Positions 1 to 8,913 are shown, counted from the stretch's first letter. The stretch: 14,953 nucleotides of DNA from an uncultured Erythrobacteraceae bacterium (GCA_946482075.1 CAMLQG010000088.1:1-14953), one strand, 5' to 3'. Notes: generated from the letters alone by a model not told the origin. Translations and numbers: made by a program.

Positions 1-384
1 GTGAACGGCGCGGGCCTGGCCATGGCGACGATGGACATCATCAAGCTGAACGGCGCGTTCCCCGCCAACTTCCTTGACGTGGGCGGCGGTGCCAGCAAGG
101 AAAAGGTGACGGCGGCATTCAAGATCATCCTGTCCGATCCGGCCGTGGAAGGAATCCTCGTCAACATCTTCGGCGGGATTATGAAGTGCGACATCATCGC
201 CGATGGTATCGTCGCTGCGGCGAAGGATGTGAACCTCTCGGTTCCGCTGGTCGTGCGCCTCGAAGGCACCAATGTCGAGAAGGGCAAGGAAATCCTCGAG
301 AATTCCGGCCTTCCCATCGTGTCGGCCAATGATCTTGGCGACGCAGCCAAGAAAATCGTAGCGGAAGTGAAGAAGGCGGCCTGA
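1..384 (+). CDS. sucC: Succinyl-CoA ligase (ADP-forming) beta subunit, C-terminal part
   Basis: This is the C-terminal third of the beta subunit of succinate-CoA ligase, the TCA-cycle enzyme that couples succinyl-CoA cleavage to ATP or GTP formation in the cytoplasm. The frame is open from base 1, so the opening GTG is an internal valine (family motif [12 protein letters not shown]), not a start. Visible family motifs are the glycine-rich FLDVGGGAS, the loop [10 protein letters not shown] and VVRLEGTNV, all in the ligase CoA-binding-type domain. The 127 residues end at the usual family terminus, which is about 390-400 residues in full. The next gene is etfB rather than sucD, so the alpha subunit must be encoded elsewhere or upstream. 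Identity is near certain; only the N-terminal ATP-grasp part is missing, cut by the window edge. Confidence 0.97.
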   Translation: MNGAGLAMATMDIIKLNGAFPANFLDVGGGASKEKVTAAFKIILSDPAVEGILVNIFGGIMKCDIIADGIVAAAKDVNLSVPLVVRLEGTNVEKGKEILENSGLPIVSANDLGDAAKKIVAEVKKAA

Positions 385-398
385 GGGCTGCCGGCGGG

Positions 399-427
399 AG
401 CCGGGTTCGGAGCGTCCGATCCCGGTT
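399..427 (+). terminator. Imperfect hairpin after sucC, possible terminator
   Basis: Thirteen-base arms (399-411 and 415-427) pair around a 3-base GCG loop, with one G-T wobble and one T-T mismatch. The hairpin starts 15 bases after the sucC stop. There is no proper T-run, only TGTATTTG, so a terminator role is tentative. Confidence 0.4.
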
Positions 428-443
428 GCCTGTATTTGCAACG

Positions 444-466
444 CCGCGATGCCAGCCGCATCGCGG
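444..466. repeat. Perfect 9-bp inverted repeat in the sucC-etfB gap
   Basis: CCGCGATGC and GCATCGCGG face each other across a 5-base loop (CAGCC). No T-run follows on either strand. It lies between a hairpin just after sucC and the etfB ribosome-binding site, so it could be part of a terminator pair or an RNA structure in an etfB leader; the sequence does not decide. Confidence 0.5.
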
Positions 467-547
467 GACTTGACCTTGCCGGCCCGCAGCGCAATTGGGC
501 TTGGGAAGACCATTTCGCAGGATGCCGGCGCGTAACTGCGCGCGAAT

Positions 548-554
548 GAAAGGA
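548..554 (+). promoter_or_regulatory. Ribosome-binding site fixing the etfB start
   Basis: GAAAGGA lies 9 bases before the ATG at 564. It supports that ATG over the in-frame start at 495, which would add 23 residues with no resemblance to the family. Confidence 0.75.
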
Positions 555-563
555 TCGATCGCG

Positions 564-1310
564 ATGAAAATCCTGGTGCCCGTCAAGCGGGTCATCGATT
601 ACAACGTCAAGCCGCGCGTGAAGAGCGACGGCACGGGCGTGGACCTGTCCAACGTCAAGATGAGCATGAATCCCTTCGACGAAATCGCCGTGGAAGAGGC
701 GATCCGCCTGAAGGAAAAGGGCGCGGCCGAAGAAATCATCGCCGTCTCCGTCGGCCCGGCCAAGGCACAGGAAACGCTCCGCACCGCGCTCGCCATGGGC
801 GCCGACCGTGCGATCCTCGTCCAGACGGACGAAGAGGTCGAGCCGCTGGCTGTCGCCAAGATCCTCAAGGCGATCTACGAAGCCGAGCAGCCGGGTCTCG
901 TGATCCTGGGCAAGCAGGCGATCGACGACGATTCCAACCAGACCGGCCAGATGCTCGCAGCACTGCTCGGCCGTCCGCAGGGCACCTTCGCCAATGAAGT
1001 GACCGTCGATGGCGGCAGCGTCACCGTGAAGCGCGAAGTCGACGGCGGCCTGGAAACGGTGAAGCTCACCCTTCCCGCGATCGTCACCACCGATCTTCGC
1101 CTCAACGAACCGCGCTACGCTTCGCTGCCGAACATCATGAAGGCGAAGAAGAAGCCGCTCGATGAGAAGACCCCGGCCGATTACGGCGTGGACATCGCGC
1201 CGCGCCTCAAGACGCTCAAGGTCGCCGAACCGCCCGTCCGCCAGGCCGGGATCAAGGTCGCCGACGTCGACCAGCTGGTCGCCAAGCTGAAGGAGCTGGG
1301 GGTCGCCTGA
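564..1310 (+). CDS. etfB: Electron transfer flavoprotein, beta subunit
   Basis: The 248-residue product is the beta subunit of the soluble FAD/AMP electron-transfer flavoprotein, which takes electrons from acyl-CoA and other dehydrogenases and passes them to ETF-ubiquinone oxidoreductase. The protein opens [14 protein letters not shown], as expected for the family, and has the stretch [19 protein letters not shown] near residues 35-53. The ETF-beta signature runs from [12 protein letters not shown] through [18 protein letters not shown] and ends in the basic AKKKP; in characterised ETFs this leucine/lysine loop docks partner dehydrogenases. The length equals that of housekeeping ETF-beta proteins. 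It is followed after 40 bases by etfA on the same strand, giving one transcription unit that ends at the terminator at 2306. Whether it shares a promoter with sucC is unclear, because two hairpins lie in the 179-base gap. Confidence 0.97.
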   Translation: MKILVPVKRVIDYNVKPRVKSDGTGVDLSNVKMSMNPFDEIAVEEAIRLKEKGAAEEIIAVSVGPAKAQETLRTALAMGADRAILVQTDEEVEPLAVAKILKAIYEAEQPGLVILGKQAIDDDSNQTGQMLAALLGRPQGTFANEVTVDGGSVTVKREVDGGLETVKLTLPAIVTTDLRLNEPRYASLPNIMKAKKKPLDEKTPADYGVDIAPRLKTLKVAEPPVRQAGIKVADVDQLVAKLKELGVA

Positions 1311-1350
1311 TCCCCACTAGCCTCACGCACAGATTTTCGAGGACGAGACG

Positions 1351-2280
1351 ATGAACACGCTTGTTTGGGTCGAACACGACAATGCTTCCGTCAAGGATGC
1401 CACGCTTTCGGTGGTGACCGCCGCCGCGAAGCTCGGCTCCGTCACTGCCCTGGTCGCCGGTTCGGGCTGCGACGGCGCCGCGCAGGCCGCCGCACAGATC
1501 GCCGGCGTCTCCAAAGTGCTCAAGGCCGATGACGCCGCCTATGCCAATGCGCTGGCGGAAAACGTCGCCCCGCTGATCGCGGGCCTGATGGCGAATTACG
1601 ACGCCTTCCTGGCGCCTGCCACCACCACCGGCAAGAACGTCGCTCCGCGCGTCGCGGCCCTGCTCGATGTGATGCAGATCTCCGACATCCTGTCGGTCGA
1701 AGGCGAGAAGACCTTCACCCGCCCGATCTATGCCGGCAACGCGATCGCGACGGTCGAATCGAGCGATCCCAAGCTGGTGATCACCGTGCGCGGCACCGCT
1801 TTCGCCAAGGCGGAGACGACCGGCGGTTCCGCCAGCGTCGAAGCCGCTTCGGGCCCCGGCGATGCCGGCACGTCCAGCTTCGTCGGTTCGGAACTGGCCA
1901 AGTCGGAGCGCCCGGAACTGACCAGCGCCAAGATCATCGTCTCCGGCGGCCGTGCGCTGAAGGATTCCGAAACGTTCCAGAAGGTCATCTTCCCGCTGGC
2001 CGACAAGCTCGGCGCGGGCGTCGGCGCCAGCCGCGCGGCGGTGGACGCGGGCTATGTCCCCAACGACTTCCAGGTCGGCCAGACCGGCAAGATCGTCGCT
2101 CCGGAAGTCTATATCGCGGTCGGCATCTCCGGTGCGATCCAGCACCTCGCGGGCATGAAGGATTCCAAGACGATCATCGCGATCAACAAGGACGAAGACG
2201 CGCCGATCTTCCAGGTCGCCGATATCGGCCTCGTCGCGGATCTCTACGCCGCCGTGCCGGAACTCGTCGGTAAGCTCTGA
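1351..2280 (+). CDS. etfA: Electron transfer flavoprotein, alpha subunit
   Basis: The 309-residue product is the alpha subunit of ETF, which carries the FAD that shuttles electrons to the quinone pool. The N-terminal domain begins [14 protein letters not shown]. The C-terminal FAD-binding domain is clear: [12 protein letters not shown], then [38 protein letters not shown] and [10 protein letters not shown], which together form the ETF-alpha signature. Length is typical of housekeeping bacterial ETF-alpha rather than the longer FixB form. A GAGGA ribosome-binding site (1339-1343) sits 7 bases before the ATG. It forms an obligate heterodimer with the etfB product encoded immediately upstream, and transcription should stop at the terminator about 25 bases after its stop codon. 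Confidence 0.97.
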   Translation: MNTLVWVEHDNASVKDATLSVVTAAAKLGSVTALVAGSGCDGAAQAAAQIAGVSKVLKADDAAYANALAENVAPLIAGLMANYDAFLAPATTTGKNVAPRVAALLDVMQISDILSVEGEKTFTRPIYAGNAIATVESSDPKLVITVRGTAFAKAETTGGSASVEAASGPGDAGTSSFVGSELAKSERPELTSAKIIVSGGRALKDSETFQKVIFPLADKLGAGVGASRAAVDAGYVPNDFQVGQTGKIVAPEVYIAVGISGAIQHLAGMKDSKTIIAINKDEDAPIFQVADIGLVADLYAAVPELVGKL

Positions 2281-2305
2281 GCTTTCACGATATCCGATAC
2301 AGAAG

Positions 2306-2334
2306 CGCCTCCGGGGAAACCCGGGGGCGTTTTT
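2306..2334 (+). terminator. Rho-independent terminator of etfBA
   Basis: Arms CGCCTCCGGG (2306-2315) and CCCGGGGGCG (2320-2329) form a 10-bp stem with one T-G wobble, closed by a GAAA tetraloop and followed at once by TTTTT (2330-2334). It ends the etfBA transcript. Confidence 0.92.
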
Positions 2335-2451
2335 ATTTGCGCAGGGACCTGCTCCCCTCCCGTTGGCGGTGCGCGCCTGCGGGAGAGAAGATTACCGGAT
2401 TGGCCCGCTTCCTATCTTGGCAAACGCGAGCAATGCATGCGACATTGGCGG

Positions 2452-2505
2452 CGTTCGTGTGACTGGCGAGTTTCAAGGTGGAGCCACCACCGGGGAGCAC
2501 GAACG
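2452..2505. repeat. Nested inverted repeats upstream of the DJ-1/PfpI gene
   Basis: CGTTCGTG (2452-2459) and CACGAACG (2498-2505) are perfect 8-base complements. Between them lies a second inverted repeat, GGTGG-AG-CCACC (2477-2488). The structure ends 42 bases before the ATG at 2548. It could be a leader RNA fold or a regulator-binding region. No convincing promoter was found in the rest of this roughly 270-base gap. Confidence 0.4.
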
Positions 2506-2533
2506 GATTTGCCGCTCGCCTGGGCATCCGCAA

Positions 2534-2540
2534 GCAGGAG
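2534..2540 (+). promoter_or_regulatory. Ribosome-binding site fixing the PfpI-family start
   Basis: GCAGGAG lies 7 bases before the ATG at 2548, so that start is preferred over the in-frame ATG at 2437, whose extra 37 residues are Arg/Ser/Trp-rich and unlike the family. Confidence 0.8.
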
Positions 2541-2547
2541 ATCGCCC

Positions 2548-3234
2548 ATGCACGTCGTGATGCTGACATATCCCGGACTTACCCAGCTGGATCTCACCGG
2601 CCCCCATGAAGTTCTGGCACGCTTTCCGGAACTGAAGCTCCATCTGGCCTGGAAGACATCGGATCCGGTCGATGACGCCTCGGGACTGCGCCTGGTCCCG
2701 AACACGACCTTCGACGCATGTCCACCGGCCGATATTCTCTTTGTGCCCGGCGGCCCTGGACAGGTTCGGCTCATGCAGGACGAGGAAGTGCTCGGTTTTC
2801 TGCGTCGCCAGGCCGATCATGCGGATTGGATCACGTCCGTGTGCACGGGGTCCTTGCTCCTTGGTTCAGCGGGACTTCTGACGGGATATCGCGCGACTTG
2901 CCATTGGCTGTCGCTTGATCAGCTTACCCTCTTCGGTGCGACGCCCGTGTCCCAGCGCGTGGTGCAGGATGGAAATCGGCTGACAGGCGCGGGTGTGACC
3001 TCGGGGATGGATTTCGCCCTCACCCTCTGCGCCGAGCTCTTTGGCGCCGATCGAGCCCGGAAGGCGCAGCTTGCGTTGGAGTACGATCCTGCCCCACCTT
3101 TTGCCAGCGGATCGCCGGCATCGGCCGATCCAACCCTGGTGGCGAAGGTTCGCGAAGCCACGGGAGCATTTCAGAGCAATCGCAAGGCAATTTCCATACG
3201 AGCCGCAAATGCTTTGGATGCGCGCACTCGCTGA
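2548..3234 (+). CDS. DJ-1/PfpI family protein, isonitrile hydratase-like
   Basis: The 228-residue cytoplasmic protein belongs to the class I glutamine-amidotransferase-like (DJ-1/PfpI) superfamily and most resembles isonitrile hydratase (InhA), which hydrates isonitriles to N-substituted formamides. The N-terminus PGLTQLDLTGPHEVLAR contains Asp15 and the GPxEVL motif. The first part ends in LFVPGGPG (residues 64-71). The nucleophile elbow is SVCTGSLLLGSAGLLTGYRA, with Cys99 and Thr100. Asp, Cys and Thr at these places are the catalytic set described for InhA, and the length matches. The tail LEYDPAPPFASGSP is also typical of this subgroup. There is no C-terminal AraC domain, so it is not a GlxA-type regulator. 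Codon choice looks less GC-rich than the neighbours by eye. It stands alone between the etfBA terminator and a convergent gene. The true substrate is unproven. Confidence 0.85.
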   Translation: MHVVMLTYPGLTQLDLTGPHEVLARFPELKLHLAWKTSDPVDDASGLRLVPNTTFDACPPADILFVPGGPGQVRLMQDEEVLGFLRRQADHADWITSVCTGSLLLGSAGLLTGYRATCHWLSLDQLTLFGATPVSQRVVQDGNRLTGAGVTSGMDFALTLCAELFGADRARKAQLALEYDPAPPFASGSPASADPTLVAKVREATGAFQSNRKAISIRAANALDARTR

Positions 3235-3254
3235 TCTGCTGGATGATCAGATCA
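3232..3254. terminator. Small inverted repeat between convergent genes
   Basis: TGATCTG (3232-3238) and CAGATCA (3248-3254) are perfect complements around a 9-base loop. The repeat includes the stop codons of both convergent genes, whose ends are 12 bases apart. There is no T-run and the stem is only 7 bp, so a bidirectional terminator role is weak. Confidence 0.25.
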
Positions 3255-4491
3255 ACATGTTGATCGTATGGATCGTCACGCCCACCAGCCCGCCCACCAG
3301 CGTGCCGTTGATGCGGATGAACTGGAGGTCGCGGCCCACTGCGCCTTCGATCCGGCCGGTCACGGTCCGCGCGTCCCAGCGCTTCACCGTTTCGGAGACC
3401 AGCTGGACGATCTGCCCGCCATAGCGCGAGGCGATGCCGACCGTGGTGCGCCGCGCGAAGCGGTTGACCAGGAATTGCAGCCGCGGATCGCCTTCCAGCG
3501 CCTTGCCGAGTTCGGCCAGGCTGTCCCCGAACTGGCTGGCGAGCAGCTTCTCCGGATCGCGCACCAAGCCGAGCATGGCAAGCCGCGCGCGTTCCCAGAA
3601 CCCGTCCAGCCACCAGGACACGGCGGCATCCGCCAACAGCTCGCGCTTCATCCGCTCCACCCGGTCGCGCATCGCGGGGTCGTGCTGGAGATCGTGGGCG
3701 AGCTGGACCAGCCCCTCCTCGATCTTGCGGCGGATCGGATGGTCCTGCTGGACGACGGTTTCGGCGAGCAGCTTGTAGATCCCGTCGAGCACGGCATTGG
3801 CGATCCGCGCATCGAGGCCGGTCAACTGGACCAGGCGGTGCGCGCGCTGGTGGATCATCGCGCGCACGAGGTCCTCATTCTCTTCCAGCGTGGTCGCCGC
3901 CCAGCGGATCGCGCTTTCCATCACCGCCATGTGCCGCCCATCCGCGATCGCTGCGCCGAGGATCTGGCCGAGCAGCGGCGCGAGATCGATCTTCTCCAGC
4001 TGCGCACGGATGCCGCCCTTGACCATCCCGCCGAGCCGCTCCTGATCCAGCGCTTCGAGCACGTCGCCCGCGAGCCGCGCCGCGCCGTCGCGCAGGCGGG
4101 GATCGCTGTCCGTTCTCGCCCCCACCAGGAAACCGCCCATCGTCGTCGCGAAATTCATCGCCCGCATGCGCCGGGCGACCACCTGGGGCGTGAGGAAATT
4201 CTCGCGCAGGAAGGCCGCCATCGTATCGGCGATGCGGTCCTTGTTCTCCGGGATGATCGCGGTGTGCGGGATCGGCAGGCCCAGCGGATGACGGAACAGG
4301 GCCGTCACCGCGAACCAGTCCGCCAGCCCGCCCACCATGGCCGCTTCGCTGAACGCCAGCAGATAACCCCAGGCGGGATGGAGATCTTCGTAGCGCCGCG
4401 CGACCAGAAACAGGCCTGCCATCAGGACCAGAAGGCCGGTGGCGACGATGCGCATGCGGCGAGCGCCCCGGAAGAGCGCGGCACTGCTCAT
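3247..4491 (-). CDS. DUF445 family inner-membrane protein
   Basis: The 414-residue protein belongs to the DUF445 family (E. coli YjiN and related proteins), whose function is unknown. A basic N-terminus leads into a transmembrane helix at about residues 15-31. The family core follows: EAAMVGGLADWFAVTALFRH, then PLGLPIPHTAIIPENKDRIA. A long helical middle carries many charged residues, and a short hydrophobic end (GTLVGGLVGVTIHTINMLI) probably re-enters the membrane. Its ATG overlaps the stop codon of the RND pump gene in an ATGA, so it is the last gene of the efflux operon and probably translationally coupled to the pump. Family membership is clear; a role tied to efflux or envelope upkeep is inferred from position only. 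Confidence 0.9.
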   Translation of the reverse strand: MSSAALFRGARRMRIVATGLLVLMAGLFLVARRYEDLHPAWGYLLAFSEAAMVGGLADWFAVTALFRHPLGLPIPHTAIIPENKDRIADTMAAFLRENFLTPQVVARRMRAMNFATTMGGFLVGARTDSDPRLRDGAARLAGDVLEALDQERLGGMVKGGIRAQLEKIDLAPLLGQILGAAIADGRHMAVMESAIRWAATTLEENEDLVRAMIHQRAHRLVQLTGLDARIANAVLDGIYKLLAETVVQQDHPIRRKIEEGLVQLAHDLQHDPAMRDRVERMKRELLADAAVSWWLDGFWERARLAMLGLVRDPEKLLASQFGDSLAELGKALEGDPRLQFLVNRFARRTTVGIASRYGGQIVQLVSETVKRWDARTVTGRIEGAVGRDLQFIRINGTLVGGLVGVTIHTINMLI

Positions 4492-7400
4492 TCCGCCGGG
4501 GCCGTCCCCTGCTCCGCAGCATGGCCGTCATGGCTCGCCTCGTCTCCGGGCCGATAGGTCAGGAAACGGGTACGCAGCCAGGGGCCGATGCGCCGTTCGA
4601 ACCCGTCCGCCAGGCTGAAGCCCGCCGGCACGATCAGCAGGGTGAGCACCGTGGAGAGAAGCAGCCCGCCGATCACCGTCGTGCCCATCGGCGCACGCCA
4701 GGACCCGTCGCCCGAAAGCGACAGCGCGGTGGGCACCATGCCGGCGGTCATCGCCACGGTGGTCATGATGATCGGCTGGGCGCGCTTGTGGCCCGCATCG
4801 AGAATGGCCGGTAGCTGTTTCACGCCCTTGGCCATCTCCTCCAGAGCAAAATCGATCAGCAGGATCGAGTTCTTGGCAACGATCCCGAGCAGCATCAGGA
4901 TCCCGATATAGACCGAAATCGAGACCGGCTGGCCGATCAGGCCGATCGCCAGCAGTCCGCCGAGCGGTGCGAGCAGGAGCGAGACCATGTTCACCAGCGG
5001 CGAGACGAAACGTTTGTAGAGCAGCACGAGCACCGCGAAGACGAGGAAAATCCCGCTGATCACCGCGATGATGAAATTGAGGATCAGTTCCGCCTGCCAT
5101 TTCGCTTCGCCCACCGGCGCATTCGCCACGCCCGAAGGCAGGTTTCGCATGATCGGCAGCTGCTTGATCTGCTTCTCCGCCGGCCCGGCGACCGCGCCGG
5201 GCGCGAGATCCGCCCCGATGAACACGCGCCGCGCCTGGTTGTAGCGCTGGATCTGCGTCGGCCCCGCGCCGAAGCGGATTTCCGCGACACGCTTCAACGG
5301 CACGGAAGCACCGCTGGCGGTGGGCACCGGGAGATTCTCGATCGTGGCGATGTCGCGGCGCGAATCCTTCGGCAGGATCACGCGGATCGGCACCTGGCGA
5401 TCGGTGAGCGAGAACTTGGCCGCGTTCTGGTCGATCTCGCCCAGCGTGGCGATGCGGATCGCCTGGCTGAGCGATGCAGTAGTGACTCCGAGCTGCGCGG
5501 CCAGATCGAAACGCGGCACGATGATCAGTTCGGGCCGCTTGAAATCGGCATCGATGCGGGGCGCGACCAGATCCTTGATCCCGCGCATCTGTTCCACCAG
5601 CGTCTGCGCCGTTTCCTGCAGCTTCGCCGGATCCGATCCCGTGAGCATCACCGTGATGTCGCGGCCGGAACCCGGCGCGCTTGTCGGCTGGGCGAAATTC
5701 ACCCGCGCGTCGGGGATGGCCTGCAACTGGGGCGTCAGCCGCCGTTCGAACTGGAAGCTCTTCTCGTCCCGATCGGCGGACAGGGTGATGTAGAGATCGG
5801 CCTTGGCCTCCTCCACCACGGCGATCACCCGTTCGACTTCGGACTGCTTCTCGAGGATGGCGACGACTTCGTCCGCCACCGCTTCGGTCTGTTCCAGCGT
5901 GGTGCCCGGCACCATCTCGATCTTGGCCTGGCTCCAATCCTGGTCGGCCGTTGGCTGGAACTGCTGCGGCAGCGCGCCCATGAGGAGGAATGTGGCGAAC
6001 AGCGCCACGAGCCCCACGCCGAGCATCCAGACGCGATGATCACGCAGCCTCGCGCCAAAGCGCGTGGCGAGCGTGCGACGGCCCATCCGGGCGCGATAGG
6101 CATCGGCGCGCGTGCGATCGAGCGACCAGCGCAGGATCTTCATGTAGCCGTCCATGATCCGGCCTTCGCCATGGCTTTCCTCGCCATGCGCCTTGAGGAA
6201 ATAGGCCGCGACCATCGGCGTCACCATGCGCGCGACGGCCAGGCTCATCAGCACGGCCGCCACCACGCTGAGGCCGAAATTCTTGAAGAACTGGCCGGAG
6301 ATGCCGGGCATCAGGCCCACGGGAAGGAACACCGCGACGATCGAGAAGGTTGTCGCCACCACGGCAAGCCCGATCTCGTCCGCCGCATCGATCGCCGCCT
6401 GATAGGCACTCTTGCCCATGCGCATGTGGCGCACGATGTTCTCGATCTCCACGATCGCATCGTCCACCAGCACGCCCGCGACCAGGCTCAGCGCCAGCAG
6501 CGAGAGCGAATTGAGCGTGAAGCCCATCAGATCCATGAACCAGAAGGTCGGAATGGCGGAAAGCGGAATGGCGATCGAGGCGATGATCGTCGCGCGCCAG
6601 TCGCGCAGGAAGAAGAACACGACGATGACGGCGAGGATCGCGCCTTCCACCATCGCTTCCATCGAACTCGCATACTGGCCCTTGGTGTAGTTCACCGTGG
6701 TGAACAGCTCGGTGAAGCGGATGCCGGGATTTTCCTTCTGGATCTGCTTCATTTCCTCCAGCGCGCCATCATAGACGCTGACATCGGATGCGCCCTTGGC
6801 CCGCTGCATGCTGAAAGTGACCACCTGCCGGCCCTGGAGCTTGGCGATCGAAGTCTGTTCCGAATAGCCGTCGGTGACGGTCGCGACATCGCTCAGCTTG
6901 ATCGTGCGGCCCGCCGCGAGGCTGATCCGGGTGTTGGACAGATCATAGGCGTCGCGGGCATTGCCGAGCACGCGGACCGACTGGCGCGATCCGGCGATCT
7001 CGGCCCGGCCGCCCGCCGCATCGACATTCACCTGGCGCAGCGTGTCGTTGACCTGGGCCGCGGTGACGCCCAGCGACTGCATCCGCGCCGGATCGAGCAC
7101 GACGCGAATCTCGCGATCCACCCCGCCGCCGCGCGTGACCTTGGCCATACCCTCGATGCCGAGCAGCCTGCGCGAGACCGTATCGTCGACGAACCAGCTC
7201 AGCTGCTCCATCGTCATGTCGTCGGCGCTGACCGCGAAATAGCCCATCGGCCCGCCGCCGCCCGGCTCGATCTTGGTGATCTGCGGTTCGAGGATGCCTT
7301 CCGGCAACTCGCTGCGAATCTGGTCCACCGCGTTCTTCACTTCGGCCGTCGCGTCGTTCACGTCGGTACCGATCTGGAACTGCACGATAGTGAGCGAATT

Positions 7401-7670
7401 GCCTTCGCTCGCGGTGGACTGGATCTCGTCCACCCCGCTGATCGAGCGGACCGCCGCTTCGACTTTCTCCGTGATCTGCGTGGTGATTTCGGAAGGGGCG
7501 GCACCCGGCTGGACCACGGTGACAGTCACGGCCGGAAAATCGACATCGGGCATGTCGTTGACGTCCATCCGCATGAACGCGACGATGCCCGCCACCAGCA
7601 GGCCGATGAACAGGATGATCGGGACGACCGGATTGCGGATCGACCAGGCGGAGATGTTGCGCATGTCCAT
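4488..7670 (-). CDS. RND family multidrug efflux pump, AcrB/MexB-like permease
   Basis: The 1060-residue inner-membrane proton/drug antiporter belongs to the HAE1 branch of the RND superfamily. It has the twofold AcrB plan: TM1 near residues 15-33, a large periplasmic loop, a TM bundle from about 340 to 495, TM7 near 548-566, a second large loop, and a final TM bundle from about 865 to 1030. The proton-relay residues are present: the Asp pair D403-D404 in [14 protein letters not shown], and K933 in [15 protein letters not shown], matching D407/D408 and K940 of AcrB. The length is that of a complete pump. The adaptor gene ends 16 bases upstream, and a DUF445 gene overlaps the 3' end by 4 bases. 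The ribosome-binding site is poor, so translation may depend on readthrough from the adaptor gene; an in-frame ATG at codon 3 is an alternative start. No outer-membrane channel gene is nearby. Substrates cannot be inferred. Confidence 0.95.
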   Translation of the reverse strand: MDMRNISAWSIRNPVVPIILFIGLLVAGIVAFMRMDVNDMPDVDFPAVTVTVVQPGAAPSEITTQITEKVEAAVRSISGVDEIQSTASEGNSLTIVQFQIGTDVNDATAEVKNAVDQIRSELPEGILEPQITKIEPGGGGPMGYFAVSADDMTMEQLSWFVDDTVSRRLLGIEGMAKVTRGGGVDREIRVVLDPARMQSLGVTAAQVNDTLRQVNVDAAGGRAEIAGSRQSVRVLGNARDAYDLSNTRISLAAGRTIKLSDVATVTDGYSEQTSIAKLQGRQVVTFSMQRAKGASDVSVYDGALEEMKQIQKENPGIRFTELFTTVNYTKGQYASSMEAMVEGAILAVIVVFFFLRDWRATIIASIAIPLSAIPTFWFMDLMGFTLNSLSLLALSLVAGVLVDDAIVEIENIVRHMRMGKSAYQAAIDAADEIGLAVVATTFSIVAVFLPVGLMPGISGQFFKNFGLSVVAAVLMSLAVARMVTPMVAAYFLKAHGEESHGEGRIMDGYMKILRWSLDRTRADAYRARMGRRTLATRFGARLRDHRVWMLGVGLVALFATFLLMGALPQQFQPTADQDWSQAKIEMVPGTTLEQTEAVADEVVAILEKQSEVERVIAVVEEAKADLYITLSADRDEKSFQFERRLTPQLQAIPDARVNFAQPTSAPGSGRDITVMLTGSDPAKLQETAQTLVEQMRGIKDLVAPRIDADFKRPELIIVPRFDLAAQLGVTTASLSQAIRIATLGEIDQNAAKFSLTDRQVPIRVILPKDSRRDIATIENLPVPTASGASVPLKRVAEIRFGAGPTQIQRYNQARRVFIGADLAPGAVAGPAEKQIKQLPIMRNLPSGVANAPVGEAKWQAELILNFIIAVISGIFLVFAVLVLLYKRFVSPLVNMVSLLLAPLGGLLAIGLIGQPVSISVYIGILMLLGIVAKNSILLIDFALEEMAKGVKQLPAILDAGHKRAQPIIMTTVAMTAGMVPTALSLSGDGSWRAPMGTTVIGGLLLSTVLTLLIVPAGFSLADGFERRIGPWLRTRFLTYRPGDEASHDGHAAEQGTAPAE

Positions 7671-7686
7671 GGCGGGGGGCCGGCGC

Positions 7687-8913
7687 TCAGCCGCCTCCGG
7701 ACTTCGCTATACCGGCCTTCTCGCCACCAGCCTTCAACAGGCGCGGCTTGACCTTGTCACCCGGCGACAGGAAGCCCCCGGCCCGCAGCACCACGCGCTC
7801 CCTGCCCGTGAGCCCCTGGATCACCGCTATCCCGTTGGCCGTGACCGTCCCGGTCTTCACTATCCGGCGCGCAACCTTGCCGTCCTTCCCGACGACCAGC
7901 ACGAAGCTGCCCTTCTCATCCGACTGGATCGCCGATTCGGGCAGCAGAGGCGCGGTCACGGCGCCGCTGCGGATCGTGGCCGAAGCGAAGCCGCCCGGCC
8001 GCAGTTCCGGCGCATAAGCCAGCGCGACTCGCGCGATGCCCTGGCGGGTCTGTTCGTCGATCGTCGGCGAAACCTGCCAGACGTGGCCGGTGAAGCTCTT
8101 CTCGCTGCCGACCGGGCGGACCTGGGCCTCTATCCCCACGGACACGTTTGCCAGATCCTCCTCGCTCAGCCGGGCGAGCAGTTCGAGCTGTCCGTCGCGC
8201 GCGATGGAAAAGAGCACGCCCGAGCCGCCGCTGACGACCTGGCCGGGTTCCACATCGCGGGTCAACACCAGTCCCGCTTCGGGCGCGACGATGTTGAGCC
8301 GGCTGGCGCTCGCCCGCAATTCACCGGTCTGCGCCTGCGCCACGCGGACGCGCGCGACGGCGGAATCGCGCGTCGCGGTCAGGCGATCGATATCGGCCTT
8401 GGAGATGAAGCCCTTGTCGACCAGCTTCAGGCCGCGATCGAGATTGGCCTGGGCCAGCTGCGCATCGGCGCGCGCCACGTCGATCTGCGCGGCCGCGCTG
8501 GCGATCTGCTGGGTCTGGACCGAGCGATCGATCACCGCCAAAACCTGGCCCTTGCGGACCCAGTCGCCAGGTTCGACCGGAACGGACATGACCCGTCCGC
8601 CTTCGCCCACCGAGCCCACCGGCATTTCGCGCCGCGCGGCGAGCGTGCCGGTCGCATCGATCGTGCCGGCAATGTTCGTGGTGCCCGGTGCGACGACCGT
8701 CACCACCGGCAATTGTTCGTTGGCGGCATCGAGTGCGGCCTGATCGTCACCGCCATGCAGCAGCAGGCCGAACAGGATCAGCGCGCCGATGACGCACGCA
8801 GCAATGATCGCGATCCGCCGGCGCGAGCCGAAGGACCGTTCGAAGCCTTCTGCAAAGCCATTCTGTTCGTCAGCGGAAACCGCTTTGGCCGGAAGGCCAG
8901 TTTCGTAGTTCAT
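7687..8913 (-). CDS. RND efflux periplasmic adaptor (membrane-fusion protein)
   Basis: The 408-residue adaptor would link the inner-membrane RND pump to an outer-membrane channel. A short cytoplasmic N-terminus precedes one transmembrane anchor (about residues 34-52, RIAIIAACVIGALILFGLLL); no lipobox is seen. Then come the lipoyl/barrel-sandwich half-motif EGGRVMSVPVEPGDWVRKG, an alanine- and glutamine-rich alpha-hairpin (DRSVQTQQIASAAAQIDVAR onward), the returning half-motif IVAPEAGLVLTRDVEPGQVV, a beta-barrel and a membrane-proximal domain ending in GDKVKPRLL. I chose the ATG at 8913 (MNYETGLPAK). An in-frame ATG at 9027 would add 38 unlike residues and place the start inside a strong hairpin. 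The ribosome-binding site is weak (GGGGTG). It is first in the adaptor-pump-DUF445 operon; the operon promoter should lie between 8914 and 9006, but I cannot identify it. Confidence 0.93.
   Translation of the reverse strand: MNYETGLPAKAVSADEQNGFAEGFERSFGSRRRIAIIAACVIGALILFGLLLHGGDDQAALDAANEQLPVVTVVAPGTTNIAGTIDATGTLAARREMPVGSVGEGGRVMSVPVEPGDWVRKGQVLAVIDRSVQTQQIASAAAQIDVARADAQLAQANLDRGLKLVDKGFISKADIDRLTATRDSAVARVRVAQAQTGELRASASRLNIVAPEAGLVLTRDVEPGQVVSGGSGVLFSIARDGQLELLARLSEEDLANVSVGIEAQVRPVGSEKSFTGHVWQVSPTIDEQTRQGIARVALAYAPELRPGGFASATIRSGAVTAPLLPESAIQSDEKGSFVLVVGKDGKVARRIVKTGTVTANGIAVIQGLTGRERVVLRAGGFLSPGDKVKPRLLKAGGEKAGIAKSGGG

Noticed and set aside
470..498. TTGACC element as a -35 box for an etfB promoter
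   Set aside because: At 15-18 bases spacing there is no acceptable -10 box (only AATTGG-like sequence).
495..563. Upstream in-frame start for etfB
   Set aside because: The added residues do not match ETF-beta, and a good ribosome-binding site serves the ATG at 564.
1252..2145. 297-codon open frame antisense to etfA
   Set aside because: It lies over the conserved etfA signature and has Arg/Gly/Asp-rich shadow composition.
3268..4557. 429-codon open frame antisense to the DUF445 gene
   Set aside because: Composition (His/Arg/Gln/Asp-rich, no domain) is that of a shadow frame; the opposite strand encodes a recognisable family.
6036..7751. Very long open frame (571 codons) antisense to the RND pump gene; another of 723 codons at 7273-9444 antisense to the adaptor
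   Set aside because: Both are rich in His, Arg, Asp and Gly in the way antisense frames of GC-rich genes are, match no family and lie over clearly conserved proteins.
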